From the NCBI GenBank assembly GCA_021234155.1, contig JAJEKV010000032.1, positions 13,100,283 to 13,164,282 of the forward strand: DNA of 64,000 nt, written 5' to 3'. Both the position numbers and the translations under genes were made by a program. This DNA is from Isoetes taiwanensis. Taxonomy: Eukaryota > Streptophyta > Lycopodiopsida > Isoetales > Isoetaceae. Below the pieces are notes generated by a model. The model was not told the DNA's origin, did not search any database, and was given only the letters and a program-made list of their open reading frames with translations. This document shows, one piece after another, positions 31,877-43,881 of the stretch. Within the stretch, counting starts at the first letter, position 1. Each line of letters starts with the position of its first letter.

Positions 31877-32920
31877 TCATTCACTTTTGTAATTCCCTGG
31901 TGACTGCTGCAGGTAAGTTTGAGGTCGGTTGTCAAGCCATATGACCAAGTTCAAAGATATCGCAATTGTTACCCTGTGGAACAATATATAAAAACGGTAG
32001 TATATCATCTTGCATTCCATGTTTCCTTGAGTCAAGTTAACTTACCATATTATGTATGGAGTGAGCAGAGAAGCAGCAATGCGATTAATGGGCCAAAATG
32101 AAACAATGGTTGCAACAATGCAGAACCACAAAACTACAATCTCTACTAAAGCAAGACCCTACACAAGATAAAATATGGTGACATACCTGAGATCAATTTG
32201 AGGTTAGCACAAGTGTATGGCTAGTAGAATAAAACTCACTATTAGATGCAATCCAAAGAAGATGGGGGTCCAGCATAGATTAAGCAGCAGCTGCCATCAA
32301 ACAATGATGACCATTTCAAAATTTAAAAGGATGCAGAATGAAATAGCGATAGCAATATAGTCTCGTACCTGAAGAAGATATATAGCAAGAGGAGCCCCAT
32401 GCCTTCTAAAACCTTCAAGAATGTATTAATTTTCGTTTAAATATTTGGAACGCATAAGATTTCAAAAGATTTTGAAGTACCTCCATCCTTCCAAATCAGC
32501 CATGACGCTACTCCCATCAAGACATACAGAATTGTCCACACTACTGGAAATGCCCAGTTCTACAATGATAAATGATGCGCAAAAGTTTATGAGCTAACAC
32601 AAAGAAACATATTTGATGGAGAAGCAGGGTTAGCCACAAAATTTATTGATCTGATACAGAGAAAATTTTTAATGCATAAACGGTTAGACATTACGGGCGG
32701 CGTCCACGATGGCTTTCTGAGCTCTTTATACCATTCTGCGAAGAATAAGAAAGGAAAGGAAGGAGATGAACAGATTGAATGTGTTCATGAAGGGAAAAAT
32801 TGAAAATTTGACGACAGCCTTACCGCTTTCTCCTCCATTGCCAAAGAGAGTGCCAATGAATGCTGATCCTAAAGGTAGAACGATGCAAACAATTAAACTC
32901 AAAATCTGCGCCAGCTCCAT
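31877..32920 (-). CDS. TSPO: TSPO (translocator protein), copy B
   Basis: Same seven-exon structure as 4031-5075, ATG at 32920 and TGA at 31877. All exon blocks I checked ([64 protein letters not shown]) are unchanged; the one length difference I saw is a single A in an intron. The two genes would encode the same 173-residue protein. Either both are functional recent duplicates or one is an assembly copy. Confidence 0.92.
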
Positions 32921-33163
32921 TCTCTCCACCGTGAAACCTTATCCCCTCAAAGAGGCCCAATCTGGAATATATCGCCTGACCTAGGCCTACTTGGCCGAAC
33001 AATTCTCCTCTTATGGCATTTTTGGGTTGCCCCAAATTGGGAGGTGGGTTGATGGAATATGCTGTTTGATATGGTGCCATTTCAAGGCCCAGATTTAAAA
33101 TCCCCACTGCGTTACGTGGCGTTAGTGAGGGACCCCTTTGCCATCCATTAGCGTGAGGCGTTG

Positions 33164-33499
33164 TCAGGGCGCCTTCTGCCCTAGGCCCAACCTTGCTTCT
33201 GGAATTGATCTTCCCTGCTCAGAATAGCGAAGCCATGGCATACCCCATAAGGAGCTAACATTTAAGCCCTGCCACTCCAGCATTCCATCTCCTCCTCTCA
33301 CTGTCATGTCATTCATCCGCACAATTTGCTTGGTGGGTGTTTTTTTCCCTTTCGCTTTGATGTCGGATTCATCCATGAAGCTTATGTCGCACAGAATCAC
33401 ATTTCCTCCATCTTGTGTCAACCCCTGCATTGCCTTGTTTTGGCGTGATTTCCCGAGTTTTCCCTCGGCGTGCACTTGGTATTGTTGGAGAATGATCAT
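33164..33499 (-). CDS. Small unknown ORF upstream of TSPO, copy B
   Basis: ATG at 33499, 111 codons, closing with RYSEQGRSIPEARLGLGQKA and P before TGA. It is hydrophilic, with no signal peptide or membrane segment. A broken paralogue follows at about 33609-33990. It is open here and nearly so in copy A, which gives weak support for coding. The function is unknown. Confidence 0.35.
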   Translation of the reverse strand: MIILQQYQVHAEGKLGKSRQNKAMQGLTQDGGNVILCDISFMDESDIKAKGKKTPTKQIVRMNDMTVRGGDGMLEWQGLNVSSLWGMPWLRYSEQGRSIPEARLGLGQKAP

Positions 33500-34309
33500 T
33501 ATGTTTGGCTAATCAATTTAATACTGCTAAGGTTTTCTATAAACCTAGAGGGGGGATTCATCCCTACTAGACCAAGATCGCAGGGGGTGAGTTTAGGTCG
33601 CACCCTTCCTATTTCATTTTAGATAAGTGACCAAGACTGCCTGGAGTTGAGGGGGGAGCTTCCGCCCATGGGTCCAACCTTGCTTCTAGAAATGGTTTTT
33701 CATTCTCGGCACAACGAAGCCATGACAGACCCCGCAAGTAGCTAACTTTCAAACCCTGGCGTTCCAGCATTCTATTTCCTCCTCTCAGTGTCATGTATTC
33801 ATCCTTTTGCACAGTTTGCTTCGTGGGTTTTTTTCCCATTCCTCTTTGACGTCAGATTCATCTGTGAAGCTTCTACTACACAGAATCACGTTTTCTCCAT
33901 CTTGTGTCGCCCCTGTCTCAGCGTGATTTTCTGAATTTTCCCTCGGCATACTGTTGGTATTGTTGGAGAGTGATCATTTGATTACTAGTTGATTTATTTC
34001 ATTCTGGCAGTAATACTTCTACTAGATGCAAGGGCTGCGTTTAGGTCGTCTTTTTTTACCCATCTTGTTTTATATTAGACTGCCCCCTTTTGGGGGGGGG
34101 GGGGATGTGTTTGAGGCATTCAGGGCCTCACATTATTTAGGTTCTTTATATTGAGATGTTTTATATTTAAGCACCTTTATCTTTGTCTCACTACTTATCT
34201 ACACATATATAATCTATTATGTCCGATAGGGACGCCCACGTGGCAGCAAACTATGCCTTCTAAAGTCACGCTTGTTTTTCCCGGACATTTTTCATCGAGG
34301 AAAAAATGA

Positions 34310-35599
34310 AAATTTTTGTGGCGGATCCGATTCCATCGACCGGTGTTTGGATATGTGCGTGGTGGCATCCCGACTATATCGTCACAAAGTTGTGGCGGAT
34401 GTGATTCGCTTTTGGCCATCCGTCTCCATTTCAATACGGGCCGCGCCACGACAAACAAATTTCTTGCAAGGAAAGAAAACTAAAGCCGATGATGCAGCCG
34501 CGTCATTGCCTGTTATGTGTTGTGATGGAGATATGAACTCCGCCGGAACAGAGGTTTGAATAATTTTATGGTATGTTTGGCCTCTTTCCATTATACGAAG
34601 CAATGAGCTCCAACTTCCCCTGCAGCGACAAGGGCAAGAAACTCCGGTGCTATAGCCACAGCCGCCACTGCTGCTCCTTAGGTTTTCGCCATTGTCAGAT
34701 TCCACTAGCGCAGTTAGTTACCATTCAACAAATGGGACATTCAAGTATCTGTGACCTTCAAGTATCTGTGAGCATATGCGATTGCATTTGGAGGAGTCGA
34801 AATACGATTTGCCACCTCTAGCAAAGGCATTGCTTCAGGATTTACAGGTATGCAGTTCTTGCCATGAAGATATGCTAGACATCACGGTTATTTAGCTTAA
34901 ATGTGGTTTTTTCTGGCGCATTCTTCAGGAAAGCCTAAAGCAAAACATGCCGGACCTCTAATCTTTGAGCAATGGGGAAAAATCTTACCTAACTATTTTT
35001 CACCAGGCAAGTCTTTGGATACAAGTCTTTGCAGTGTGTGGCTGTCACATATACAAAGCTATAAGACACAAAGTAATATAAAAACTGAAAAGCCTGATGA
35101 GAAAAAGGATGAAAAAGACTCTGCTGCAGAAGTAACTGAGTTGCATGATGCCTTCGAAGAAATGGCAACTTCTATGATGAATTTCAAAACGGCTTTGATC
35201 ATCCTAGGGTGTTTTCAATTTTTAGGAGGCTGCTGGATAGGGTATTATGGTTCACCTTCTGGCAAGTTTGGCATTTGGCTCTGGGTGTGCAGTCTTACTC
35301 TCTCCTTTGTGCTGGCATTCCTTGTTGATCAGTCATTAAGGCCTGTGCTTTTCTTCACCAAACTGGACAATGGAAGCGAGCCAAAGATTCTTACTTTATC
35401 TTTGCATGTCGCCAAGCTGTTGTCAGCCTACTTTGGTCGTGCTCATCTGGTTATTAGACTAATTGCATTGGGTATTGCCTTTATCTTACTAGCAGATATA
35501 GGAGGACATTTTATGAGGCTTATAGCCACAAAGAACTATTGCTTGGGATTGAAAAGGAGGTCCCCACTGTGCCATCAAGCACATCTGAGGAAAGACTAG
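34310..35599 (+). pseudogene. Unknown membrane-protein gene, tandem unit 1, copy B
   Basis: The exon with HLEESKYDLPPLAKALLQ ends at 34846 (GT donor). The last exon follows TTCTTCAG at about 34929 but meets CTC TAA and an 8-bp deletion; after that it is open to 35599, including QSLRPVLFFTKLDNG and LIALGIAFILLADIGGHF. The upstream part (34320-34510) is scrambled relative to copy A at CAG/CTG sites (GATCTGATT versus GATCCGATT, CGACCAGG versus CGACCGG). The stop and deletion are shared with copy A, so unit 1 was dead before the duplication. Confidence 0.6.
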
Positions 35600-36035
35600 A
35601 GAGTGATTGAGACAGGAGAAGGTAGAGTAGTATCTGCGAGCACAAGAATGTCTATACACGCCATTAAGTTTGTTACACTCTTGCATGGTCACAGAATCTT
35701 GCCTTCATGTGTTCTGTTTATATGGCTATGTCGCCCATTGTCAATAGGATATCCTCTATATGAACTAGTGAGCAATATTGGCAGATAGCTATGTGCTGGA
35801 AAGCAGCAAAGAAATGTAGTTGCTGTCTTTAGCGGTGCTGTGTTTCCTTCTGGAATAAAGGAACTGGTTTATACTTGTGCTGAAGAGACAGTGGTGCGTG
35901 CAACATTCCAAAAGTTCCTTCAATTCTATTCCTACAAAATGACACCTCTCAGCCTTTGAAGGTTCTCGATGTTTACCAATGACTTGCAGGTGTAAACTGG
36001 TCTCCATTTCTTAAAGTCCTATCATGGCACATTGC

Positions 36036-37356
36036 AGCGGCTGAATTTGGAGAGAACTTAACCAATCGATCTGATGGCGGATCTGATTCCGTCGACCAGG
36101 TATTTGGATATGTGCAAGGCGGCATCCCGACTATCTGTCACAAAGTTGTGGCGGATGTGATTTTATTTTGGCCATCTGTCTCCATTTCAATACGGCTGCG
36201 CCTACGGCAAACAAATTTCTTGCAAGGAAAGAAGACTAAAACCGATGATGCAGGCTGCATACTGTGATGGAGATATGAACTCCGCCGGAACAGAGGTTTG
36301 AATAATCTTATGGTATGTTTGGCTCTTTCTATTATAGGAAGCAATGGGCTCCAACTTCCCCTGCAGCGACAGGGGCAAGAAACTCCGGTGCTATAGTCAC
36401 AGCCGCCACTGCTGCTCCTTAGGTTTTCGCCGTTGTCAGATTCCACTGGCGCAGTTAGTTACCATTCAACAAATGGGACATTCAAGTATCTGTGACCTTC
36501 AAGTATCTGTGAGCATATGCGATTGCATTTGGAGGTGTCGAAATACGATTTGCCACCTCTAGCAAAGGCATTGCTTCAGGATTTACAGGTATGCAGTTCT
36601 TGCGATGAAGATATACTAAACATCACGGTTATTTAGCTTAAATGTGGTTTTTTCTGGCGCATTCTTCAGGAAAGCCTAAAGCAAAACATGCTGGACCTCC
36701 AATCTTTGAGCAATGACTTCAAGGGAAAAATCTTACCTAACTATTTTTCACCAGGCAAGTCTTTGGATACAAGTCTTTGCGATTGTGTGCACATTACGTA
36801 TACAAAGCTATAAGACTTAAAGTAATATAAAACCGAAAAGCCCCGATGAGAAAAAAGATGAAAAAAGACTTCTGGCTGCAGGAAATGGCGAAGTTTGCGT
36901 GATGCCTTGAAGAAATGGCAACTTCTATGATGAATTTCAAACGGCTTTGATCATCCTAGGGTGTTCTCAATTTTTAGGAGGTGCTTGGATAGGGTATTAT
37001 GGTTCACCTTTCGGCAAGCTTGGCATTTGGCTCGGGTGTGCGGTCTTACTCTCTCCTTTGTCTTTGGCATTCCTTATTGATCGATCATTAAGGCTCGTGC
37101 TTTTCTTCACCAAACCGGACAATGGAAGCCATCCAAAGATTCTTACTTTATCTTTGCATGTCGCCAAGTTTGTTGTCACCGGCTCACTGGTCGTGCTCAT
37201 CCCGGTTATTAGGCTAATTGCATTGGGTATTGCCTTTATCTTACTAGCGGATATAGGAGGACATTTTATGAGGCTTAATCACAAAGAACTATTGCTTGGG
37301 ATTGAAAAGGAGGTCCCCCATCGTGCCATCAAGCACATCCGAGGAAAGACTAGAGA
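36036..37356 (+). CDS. Unknown membrane-protein gene, tandem unit 2, copy B (frame disrupted as sequenced)
   Basis: Exons match 8614-9934, and the first two read cleanly (AEFGENLTNRSDGGSDSVDQ; HLEVSKYDLPPLAKALLQ). In the last exon, 36780-37390, many small changes break the frame: CAGTCATT reads CGATCATT, CATCTGGTT reads CATCCCGGTT, AGCAGATATA reads AGCGGATATA, ACATCTGAGG reads ACATCCGAGG. All are at CAG/CTG. Since copy A is open here, I treat this as the same gene with doubtful base calls rather than as a proven pseudogene. Confidence 0.5.
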
Positions 37357-37383
37357 GTGGTTGAGACAGAGAACTGCGGTAAC

Positions 37384-37607
37384 TCGGGCGTTTGGTCTAG
37401 TGGTAACACACTAGTTCCTTAGCAATGTGGTCTCGAGTTCGAGACTGCCCAGAATCGCACTCGGTACTGTTGGAGGTCAAATCCTAACAGACGCAATGTA
37501 AGGTGGTTGGGGGCAGGGCCCAACCGAGCAATGTAGTGTGGTGTGTGGTCACATGTCCAGTTGGATGCTGCCTAGTGGCGTGACATTAAAATACTATCTA
37601 TCTATAT
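37384..37607 (+). mobile_element. tRNA-derived SINE, copy B
   Basis: Counterpart of 9955-10178, with A box at 37393-37403, B box about 43 bp further on, and the same tail. It was carried by the segmental duplication rather than being an independent insertion. Confidence 0.85.
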
Positions 37608-38740
37608 GGCTCTGCGCGAAGAGAGTAATTTTTTTGATGTGACCATGCAACCTTCTTATATAGTTCAAACTTATATACTAAGTCCAATATCTATTATGTA
37701 GAATGGCTGGAGATGTAATCTTTCAATTTACATTTAGGATGAAGGCATAAAGCATGGACTCGTTTCATTTGATTCATCAGTGTACTTTTTAAGATCGATC
37801 ACAATTGTGCAATTGGTAGCCAGGTCTGACGCCTAAAAGTAGTCTGGAACATGCCCATAAACTTGACAGTCTAATTTCTTAGATGTGAGAAATTACATGG
37901 CATTAATCTCTCACAATATGTCGGATTCCACATGCACATAAACTTGACAATCTAATTTCTTAAATATGGGAAATTACATGGCATTAATCTCTCACAATCT
38001 CTCGGATTGATGATGAATATAGAAACTTAAAAAAAAAAAAAAAAAAAAAAACTAGCAATAGGGCAGGGGCAAAGGGTTGGGTGAAGAGTGAAAGGAAAAA
38101 ATTACATTTTATATGGCTGTAAATTTAGGACTAACTACTAAGAGAATTGCCGTTGTTGCAAAACATTGGTTAACATGGCAGAATTAAGCCACACAACGCA
38201 CGCAACATGAAAAATGCTTGGAGTAGACTTCACTGTATACTTGACAATATCTGGTTAATTGCAACCAGAACAGGTGGCTGAAACAATTTGAACTATATCT
38301 AGCATTATAACAGGGGTTTTTTTTCTATTTTTGTACTGTTTTTTCTAAGGTTTTTATATGATTTGGTGGCCGTATTCATCCAGGTGTACTAAATAGTATT
38401 TCTAGAGTGCACCCTTTTGTTAGCCGTTGATTTTAGAAAATGGGGCAAATCCTGTGGTGGAAAATTCTTTTGGGTGGGTGTGAATATCCTCCATTTTTTT
38501 TAGGGTTGTGTGGGTTTTTTTTTTTTTTAGCACAAAGCTCAGATTTACAATGCGTGCGGGTCCAAACTCAGCTTGCAGAGCTCAAATTCAGGTAAATCGG
38601 CCCTCTAAGCCTCCTCTGGATGCGCAAATTAAAGGATAAAACTTGAAAAGAAAACTGCCTTTTCGAAACAAGGCCACCGATCAGAAAGTTAATATGAAAC
38701 AGGTCTCAGAGTTTCTTGCTGGATGGAGCATTATTCCCTT
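37608..38740. other. Non-coding stretch, copy B of 10180-11290
   Basis: Same repeats. The A-run is about 20 instead of 25 bases (38031-38050). Confidence 0.6.
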
Positions 38741-38744
38741 CACA

Positions 38745-39048
38745 GGAACGTCAATATGAAGGCCTGTTAAAAGGAATACTGCTTTTAAGGAGGAGAGTCT
38801 ACTTGCCTTATGGAAAGGCACAGGAGCAGCGCTGTTAAGGGAAGCCTCATATTCAAGTATTCGAATGGGCGCATATGAACCATTGAAACATGCATTTGGA
38901 GCTCATGATCCAGCTCATACCACATTATAGATAAAGGTAGCTGCAGGATCAGTTGCAGGAATAATAGGCAGTGCTGTTGCAAATCCAACAGATGTTGTCA
39001 TGGTTCGCATGCAAGCTGCAATATATGCCAATGCAATAGAAGGTATGA
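38745..39048 (+). pseudogene. Mitochondrial carrier (SLC25/UCP-like) fragment, copy B
   Basis: Better copy of 11312-11619. QYEGLLKGI is followed, one base out of frame, by EESLLALWKGTGAALLREAS, then YSSIRMGAYEPLKHAFG, a TAG, and KVAAGSVAGIIGSAVANPTD with VVMVRMQA to the GT donor. The 1-bp loss and the TAG are shared with copy A. Confidence 0.78.
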
Positions 39049-39457
39049 TGAACTATGGCGGAAGATAATAGTAGTGTTTTATCTATTTTTTATCTTTCAT
39101 ATTTTGGCATTTAAAGCAATTATATAGTTGGTTCAAATGAGAAGAGATGTGATCAAGTATAGCAAAAGTTGCACAGATGACAGGTTCAAAGGCATGTCAT
39201 GTCCTATGTAAGATGATCGATGGGCTAGTTAGATTGAATTCCTTGCAGACAAAGCCACTTGGAAACATAAAGAAGCTGTTGGAAGAACCAAAATGGTGAC
39301 AGTGAAGAGATGCATGAAATGCCGTTATATGATGTTTTACATTAAGTGACATTTTCCACCTCTCTCTTGTAGCTCAACCTACTTCAACTTAACTAAGTAT
39401 TGTGGTACTGAAGGATGGAGTTTTGAAATGAGCAATGTTCTGGAATTTTCTTTTATT

Positions 39458-40216
39458 TGCCATTGGACCTATAGATTAACACATTTCTGTTTGGGAGTGG
39501 TATTAGTGTAAGCTCTCTCAGGGCACCATGTTTGCTGATGCAAGATAGATAGGGAAGAAAGATTGTTGAAACAATCCAACATCTCTTTACCAGTGAAAAT
39601 TTGGTGCAGAAAAGCGAGAATAACAGAAAAAGGAATTAGCTGGCGTATCGGTTGAGAAGGCAGTAGAAAATGCAAGGCAAGAAGCTCCTCGAGCTCCAAA
39701 TTGTGTGAGAAAGGAAGGAAACAATGATGACGATGATGAGTGGACTGTGTCAAACTGTGGCAAAGTGATATTTGAAGTTTCTGAAAGGGAAATGCGGGCA
39801 ATTTATTTACTTATCACTTATAAAGAGAATGACTTATTCTATGTGACAGGTCTCAGAGTTTCTTATTATCTGATATCTGGTATAGCTTTGTTCCTATGGG
39901 TTCAAATATCTGATATGTTTGTATCTTGAAGAGTTGCTAATGATATTCGTGGGACTCCTTGGCATCAATATCTTATTCAGATTATATTCCAATGTTTTTC
40001 TTTTCTAGGTTTGCAAAATTTTATTGCTCGGTCCTTTCACATTATGTAAATCAAGTGGCATTATATATTTTGTCTATTCGATCTTATGGGTTGTATCATT
40101 TCAGTCTTTGCACCTGTTTAATCTAGACGGAACTTTGTCAATGACGGGTAAGTAATTTGATTTGTGTATTACTAGAGGCAACATGCACCATAGGCATGCA
40201 TATTTCTTTAATAGAC
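39458..40216. other. Flank between the duplication and the LTR element; one unknown ORF
   Basis: Plus-strand 39705-39929 is open and acidic (NNDDDDEWTVSNCGKVIFEV), ending in a hydrophobic stretch (YYLISGIALFLWVQISD). The open frame extends upstream without an ATG. I do not recognise it; it may be a lone exon. Confidence 0.3.
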
Positions 40217-40221
40217 CTTGG

Positions 40222-40815
40222 TGTTAGTCCTGTGCCTCCTGGTACAGGACTATTCATGCATACGACGGACCAGGTCAAGAACAAGGATCCACAGTCAGCC
40301 ACAGGTCAGCCATCAAAGGCTCAGCAGAAGACCAAGCAGCAGACCACGCAGTCAAAGCCTGCGTCCGTCAACAAGAGGCGCCGCTCAGACAAGCGACGGC
40401 CCGTCACCGCCCGCATCAGCGTCAGCGTGATTCTAGGCACTTCAAGAGGCACCGCCAGCATTCCTGCAAATCAGGCCTCCTTCCAGGAGTCGGCACCGAG
40501 ATCAGTCAGAGTGTCTATATTGGGCCAAAGGCCATTGTACTATATATATGAGTAGAGCTAGCACATGAGTTTTTAGATAAGTTTTGAGTCTTGTCTCACT
40601 TCAGTTTTCTCTCGATTGTGAGAGCTCATGTATGTTCATCATTGATATCAAGGAAGCTTATCATTTTCCTCTCATTGTTCTCTTTTATTCTGTTTTCTTC
40701 TTCTTGTTCTCTTCTTGCAAATCCCGCGTGACATAGTCCCCCGGATTCTCCTGTTAGATCCTCGGGTCCTCACAGAGGGCTGTCTTGCGAGAGTTCACGA
40801 ACCCGACCCCAAACA
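40222..40815 (+). repeat. 5' LTR
   Basis: 594 bp, TG...CA ends. It contains a TATA-like TATATATATGAG near 40541-40552, which may mark the element's promoter. Compared with the 3' LTR it keeps CAG where the other shows CGG (GCATCAGCGTCAGCG versus GCATCGGCGTCGGCG). Confidence 0.95.
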
Positions 40816-40865
40816 TTGTCGCCATCATTGCAGATGCGATTCGCTTTTCCTTTCTTACAGCCGCC

Positions 40866-42700
40866 ATGCGTAGAAACTTCACGCCTGAAGAACTTCTTTC
40901 CCAGACGGCGTCTCGCTTGGAGCGTCATCAGCGACGGGAAGTTGTTCGTGATATGTATGGATCTGCTTATGACATTGAGAAAGGCCACATTCGGTCTAGG
41001 GCTCAGTTGGCGCCACCCACCCCTCGTGTCATGTCTCGTCCAAATTCCCCGCCTCAAGCGTGCAAACATTGCTCACAGCCTCAGTCACCTCATCACTATC
41101 AGGAGCCCTATCAGGCTCAACCTTCTCAACCTTACTTTCATACCCCCGAACATGCCTACATCCATCATTCTTCTGGCCATACGCCTCTGCCTTCACAACC
41201 ATCATCTCCCCTGGGTGGGCAGGGATATCCACATGTCTCTTTTGCACCTCCCCAGGAATTTCCCTTCCCCACCTTTACCACCGCTCTTCCTGTTTACAAC
41301 CTTACCGACCTCAAAACCAATGCTCAGGCACCTTCGATTACCTCCCCTTGATCACCCCCGTCATCGGGGTCGCCGGGCACCATGCCACCACCAACTCCAC
41401 CTCAATATAATCCCTATCCGGTTCTGTCCAGCCAAGCACTTTCACCTCTACCTTTCGGACCCTTCTTGCTGACTTATCCTACCTTTGGCAACACGAAAGG
41501 CAAACCCTTAGACCAAAGTGCTCAGGCCCACATGGAAGAATTTGAGGCTCGGCTGTCCTAAATGGTCATGCAACCTCAACTGAAATTCCACATCTTTTTC
41601 CACCACCACATTAATGCGTGGCTCCCCTCATCAATGGCTCATGTCCAACAAAAGCCTTTGGAAACAAGATTGGTCGAAATGAGAACCGCTTTTCTTTCTC
41701 ACTATGGGACCACGGATGATGATCAACTTCATCTCAAACAACTCAATGAACTTCAACAAGAGCCCACTTGAGTGCCGGGGATTTTGCGGTCGACTTCACA
41801 TTCTACTCGGCAAACTCAAGGAGTACCCAACCCCGAGCCGGATCTTGGTGCGGTTTCTCCAAGGACTTCCTCCGGCTATCCGGAGCTCATGCGGCATACC
41901 CGCGCCAAGACTTTGGAGCAGGCTATCGACCTTGTCAATCACTCAGTCAATGTTTCCTCCCGTGGCGTGGCTCTTCAGGAGCTCCCTTTCATTCCACCCG
42001 TCATGGTTCCACAGACTGCTGTCCAACCTCAACACGCAAATCCATGGCTTGATCGGATCGGTGCCATATCGCAAATATCAAGGCCACTTGGCGAATGAGT
42101 GCAACTCCACCAATGGTCCGCCTCATTGTAAAAGATGCAACATGTGCAATCATGCCACGGAAGAGTGCACTCGCACTCATCCTACACCTTTCCGCAACAA
42201 ACTAGTTTATCAAGTGCAAACAACACCTCAGCAACAATCGCAATATCGCTGACCACCACAAAGAAGCAACCCAATCAACTCTATCGCCAGCGGGGAGCAA
42301 CAACGGGGACCCAACACACGTCCTCCTTTTGACCCTTCTAAAGCTCAGTGTTATCACTGTCAAGAATGGGGTCACACCACCACGGCGTGTCCTCAACTTC
42401 CACAAGTTCAGGTGCAGCTTCCTGGCACCAATCAGACCACATCGGTCCGCCTCACGGCTTACCAACTCTGGATTGCCAACGGCAAACAAGGCCCGCGTCC
42501 TGTTCTTCGGAAGCCACCTCGCGCGCCTCAGCAATCACGCTATCAACCAGCTCCTGCCAATCAACCTCAGATGGATCAACAAGCACAGGAAGAAATTTTT
42601 CAGGCTCTTAATCCTCCGATCCGGCCCAGTCAAATTGGGTTGGTTTGGTTTTCACGCTGCACGCGTATGCCACGCCCTTAACCATTATTCCTAATGGCAC
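40866..42700 (+). pseudogene. gag polyprotein, broken
   Basis: The first likely ATG is 40866 (MRRNFTPEELLSQTASRLER), followed by a Pro/Gln/His-rich segment. Capsid-like sequence appears later in other frames (FLSHYGTTDDDQLHLKQLNE). Two perfect C-x2-C-x4-H-x4-C zinc knuckles follow: CKRCNMCNHATEEC near 42127 and CYHCQEWGHTTTAC near 42350. At least three frame changes or stops lie between. The knuckles bind packaged RNA. Confidence 0.8.
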
Positions 42701-43089
42701 GCGAACCCGCTTTTGCAGTCGACACCATTCCTCATGAAGAGGAAAAAAAGGTTCACTTTGCACCTGACTTGGAGAAACTCATGCCGCATGTCATGCCTAA
42801 AGTTCGCCAAAGCATTTTGAACCTCATGCAAGCTGCTGAAGGCCGCACGTTGGCTAATGTTCATGCCACCACCAGAGCTCAACAACGACAAGATCCACCT
42901 TCCACATCTCAACCTCCACGCCTCGGACATATCCCAATATTGCGGGCGAGATTGACCTACTCAAAGAAGTTCTTCGCCGGCTACCACGCACTCCGGCACT
43001 GTGGATCCAGCCAGATCCTTTTTCTCATGTGCCTCACGGAACTCCAAGAGGAGCTAGCAAAAATCAAAATTCCCTTAAGTTTGGCAACA

Positions 43090-43510
43090 ATTTTGAAACT
43101 CGTCACGCTCTCAAGGACCGGTTACCACTCCCGCGTTTGTTTTGGTTGGGGCATTTGCTACCTCTACACCCACGGTACATGCCACGGTGGGCAATCAACA
43201 AGTCAATCATGTTCAAATTGACTGAGGTAGCGCGGTCAATCTCATCACGGATAAACTCCGCAAAACAAATGGGCATCAAACAACTCTATCGTGCCCCATA
43301 TGACATCAAATTGGCTAATGGCCATATCCGCGCGACCTCAAAGGCGTCACGCCTCTTCTTCACATCAACATTGGTGATCTCCGATTCCCCTTGGAATTTG
43401 GTGTTTGGAAGGTGGAGAAGATCCGGTGATTATGAAATGTTGGTCGGCAGACCTTTTCTCCGCCGAGCCAAGAGTATCCATTCTTGGGCCACGCGGATCG
43501 GTTAGTCATC
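43090..43510 (+). pseudogene. Retrotransposon aspartic protease, active site interrupted
   Basis: The plus strand reads VHATVGNQQVNHVQID, stop, GSAVNLITDKLRKTNG, the retropepsin active-site region. The expected Asp-Ser/Thr-Gly is Asp, TGA (43223-43225), Gly. Downstream frames shift again. Confidence 0.75.
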
Positions 43511-43881
43511 ACCGATGGTCACCTCAATGCCACCATGGACTTGGAAAGCAGGCAAGATCATTTCCGTTGACCATGCTGAACCCTCTCTCTCCGACACAGA
43601 TTCTGAGGACGCCCAGAATATCTATCATGTTCAAGCTCCACCTGCGAGTCTGCCTCTGTCATCCTACCCCGAATATGCTGATCCTTGGGGAGAAATGACT
43701 CTTGATCGAGGACCGGGCCGTGGTCGCTTTGCTTGACCCTTACGGCTCCTTGCAATCGAATCCAGCGTGTTGATCACTTTTCAGGATCTTTGAACCTCCT
43801 GCGGCTCTCTGTAGATGTACACGTTTGTCATGAAGCAACCTCGCTTGATGAAACTCGGCAACCTCTTTTTCACCACGCAGA

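Larger units (their letters stand above)
27813..39457. repeat. Segmental duplication, copy B
   Basis: Direct-orientation copy of 1-12028. Because copy A is cut by the window start, homology may extend further left. The right border is near 39457, where GTTCTGGAATTTTCTTTTATTT is followed by sequence unrelated to copy A. Differences from A are few in TSPO and its surroundings but dense around unit 1, unit 2 and the carrier exon. Confidence 0.95.
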
